Notes under the pieces: generated by a model
The model's database searches: none
What the model was told of the DNA's origin: nothing
The model's input: the letters and a program-made list of their open reading frames with translations, nothing else
Shown: in pieces, positions 6,818-6,912 of the stretch
How the letters are laid out: every line of letters starts with the position of its first letter
Numbering within the stretch: the first letter of the stretch is position 1
Source: CAZSVI01 sp964610205
GTDB taxonomy: Bacteria; Bacillota; Clostridia; DSM-8532
Length of the DNA stretch: 6,912 nt
Direction: 5' to 3'
Assembly (NCBI GenBank): GCA_964610205.1
Contig: CAZSVI010000160.1
Span: 1-6,912, forward strand
Program-made: the position numbers and the translations under genes

Positions 6818-6842
6818 TATGCAGATTTTCGATTTAGTTTTT
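6818..6842 (+). repeat. Right copy of the 25-bp inverted repeat flanking the gene block
   Basis: Reads TATGCAGATTTTCGATTTAG plus five T, and is complementary to 2-26 at 24 of 25 positions. It lies in the gene-free stretch after yabQ, 148 nt past its stop and 10 nt before the 48-bp palindrome. No coding frame runs through it. Confidence 0.8.
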
Positions 6843-6852
6843 TAAGCAAATT

Positions 6853-6900
6853 CTGCAAAAAAAACGGCGAATATCTGGATATTTAACGCTTTTTTTGCAG
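6853..6900. repeat. 48-bp imperfect palindrome with A-tract/T-tract arms
   Basis: CTGC (6853-6856) plus seven A pair with seven T plus GCAG (6890-6900). GCG (6867-6869) pairs with CGC (6887-6889), and AATATC (6870-6875) with GATATT (6878-6883). Two 3-nt bulges (6864-6866, 6884-6886) break the stem. The T-tract lies inside the arm rather than after a GC stem, and the stem continues with GCAG, so it is not a standard terminator. It may be an operator, a bent-DNA/cruciform site or part of a palindromic repeat unit together with the neighbouring 25-bp repeat. Confidence 0.65.
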
Positions 6901-6912
6901 GAGAATGCGCGG

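Larger units (their letters stand above)
6671..6912. other. Gene-free tail after yabQ
   Basis: No ORF with family similarity and RBS is visible on either strand. A 26-codon frame from 6734 has no ribosome site and overlaps a weak A/T hairpin (6735-6740 with 6747-6752). No clear rho-independent terminator for the yabPQ transcript is seen. The right half carries the 25-bp repeat and the 48-bp palindrome described separately. The next gene, by synteny divIC or spoIIE, would lie beyond the window. Confidence 0.6.

Noticed and set aside
2..6842. Composite transposon bounded by the terminal inverted repeats
   Set aside because: There is no transposase or recombinase inside, the cargo is a conserved core gene cluster, and no target-site duplication can be assessed at the window edge.

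Overview
The window looks like chromosomal DNA of a low-to-moderate GC, endospore-forming member of the Clostridia. The evidence is the gene set (YabP and YabQ sporulation proteins, RqcP, MazG), the purine-rich Shine-Dalgarno sites, a candidate sigma-E promoter and a candidate Spo0A box. The exact genus cannot be read from the window; a relative of the Acetivibrio/Ruminiclostridium group is a guess from gene content.

Layout. All seven genes lie on the + strand. Bases 1-268 are non-coding and hold an inverted-repeat copy (2-26), an imperfect hairpin (43-89), a perfect 22-bp-arm palindrome (117-162) and a leader with a Spo0A-box-like site before the first gene. Then come a FapA/DUF342 beta-helix protein (269-1858), a 644-residue multi-GAF protein (1890-3824), a DUF6062-type protein with two CxxC/CxxH half-sites (3854-4633, TTG start), a two-domain MazG (4662-5444), RqcP (5507-5746), YabP (most likely 5903-6193) and YabQ (6206-6670). 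Bases 6671-6912 contain no convincing gene but hold the second copy of the terminal inverted repeat (6818-6842) and a 48-bp imperfect palindrome (6853-6900).

How the genes fit together. The first four genes are separated by only 28-31 nt, each with its own ribosome binding site, and RqcP follows after 62 nt, so they probably form one transcript. The MazG-RqcP-YabP-YabQ order is the conserved Firmicutes block that in Bacillus subtilis continues with divIC and spoIIE. MazG hydrolyses NTPs, RqcP acts in ribosome-associated quality control, and YabP/YabQ are mother-cell sporulation proteins. A good sigma-E promoter match sits between rqcP and yabP, which would separate a vegetative housekeeping segment from a sporulation segment. 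The HU gene often found between mazG and rqcP in clostridia is absent, and divIC is not found directly after yabQ.

Most unusual points: a 24/25-identical inverted repeat at the two extreme ends of the window, bracketing the whole gene block; the perfect palindrome upstream; and a functionally unassigned three-gene set (FapA-like, triple GAF with a degenerate C-terminal domain, DUF6062) joined to a housekeeping/sporulation cluster. No CRISPR array, RNA gene, phage gene or transposase was seen.
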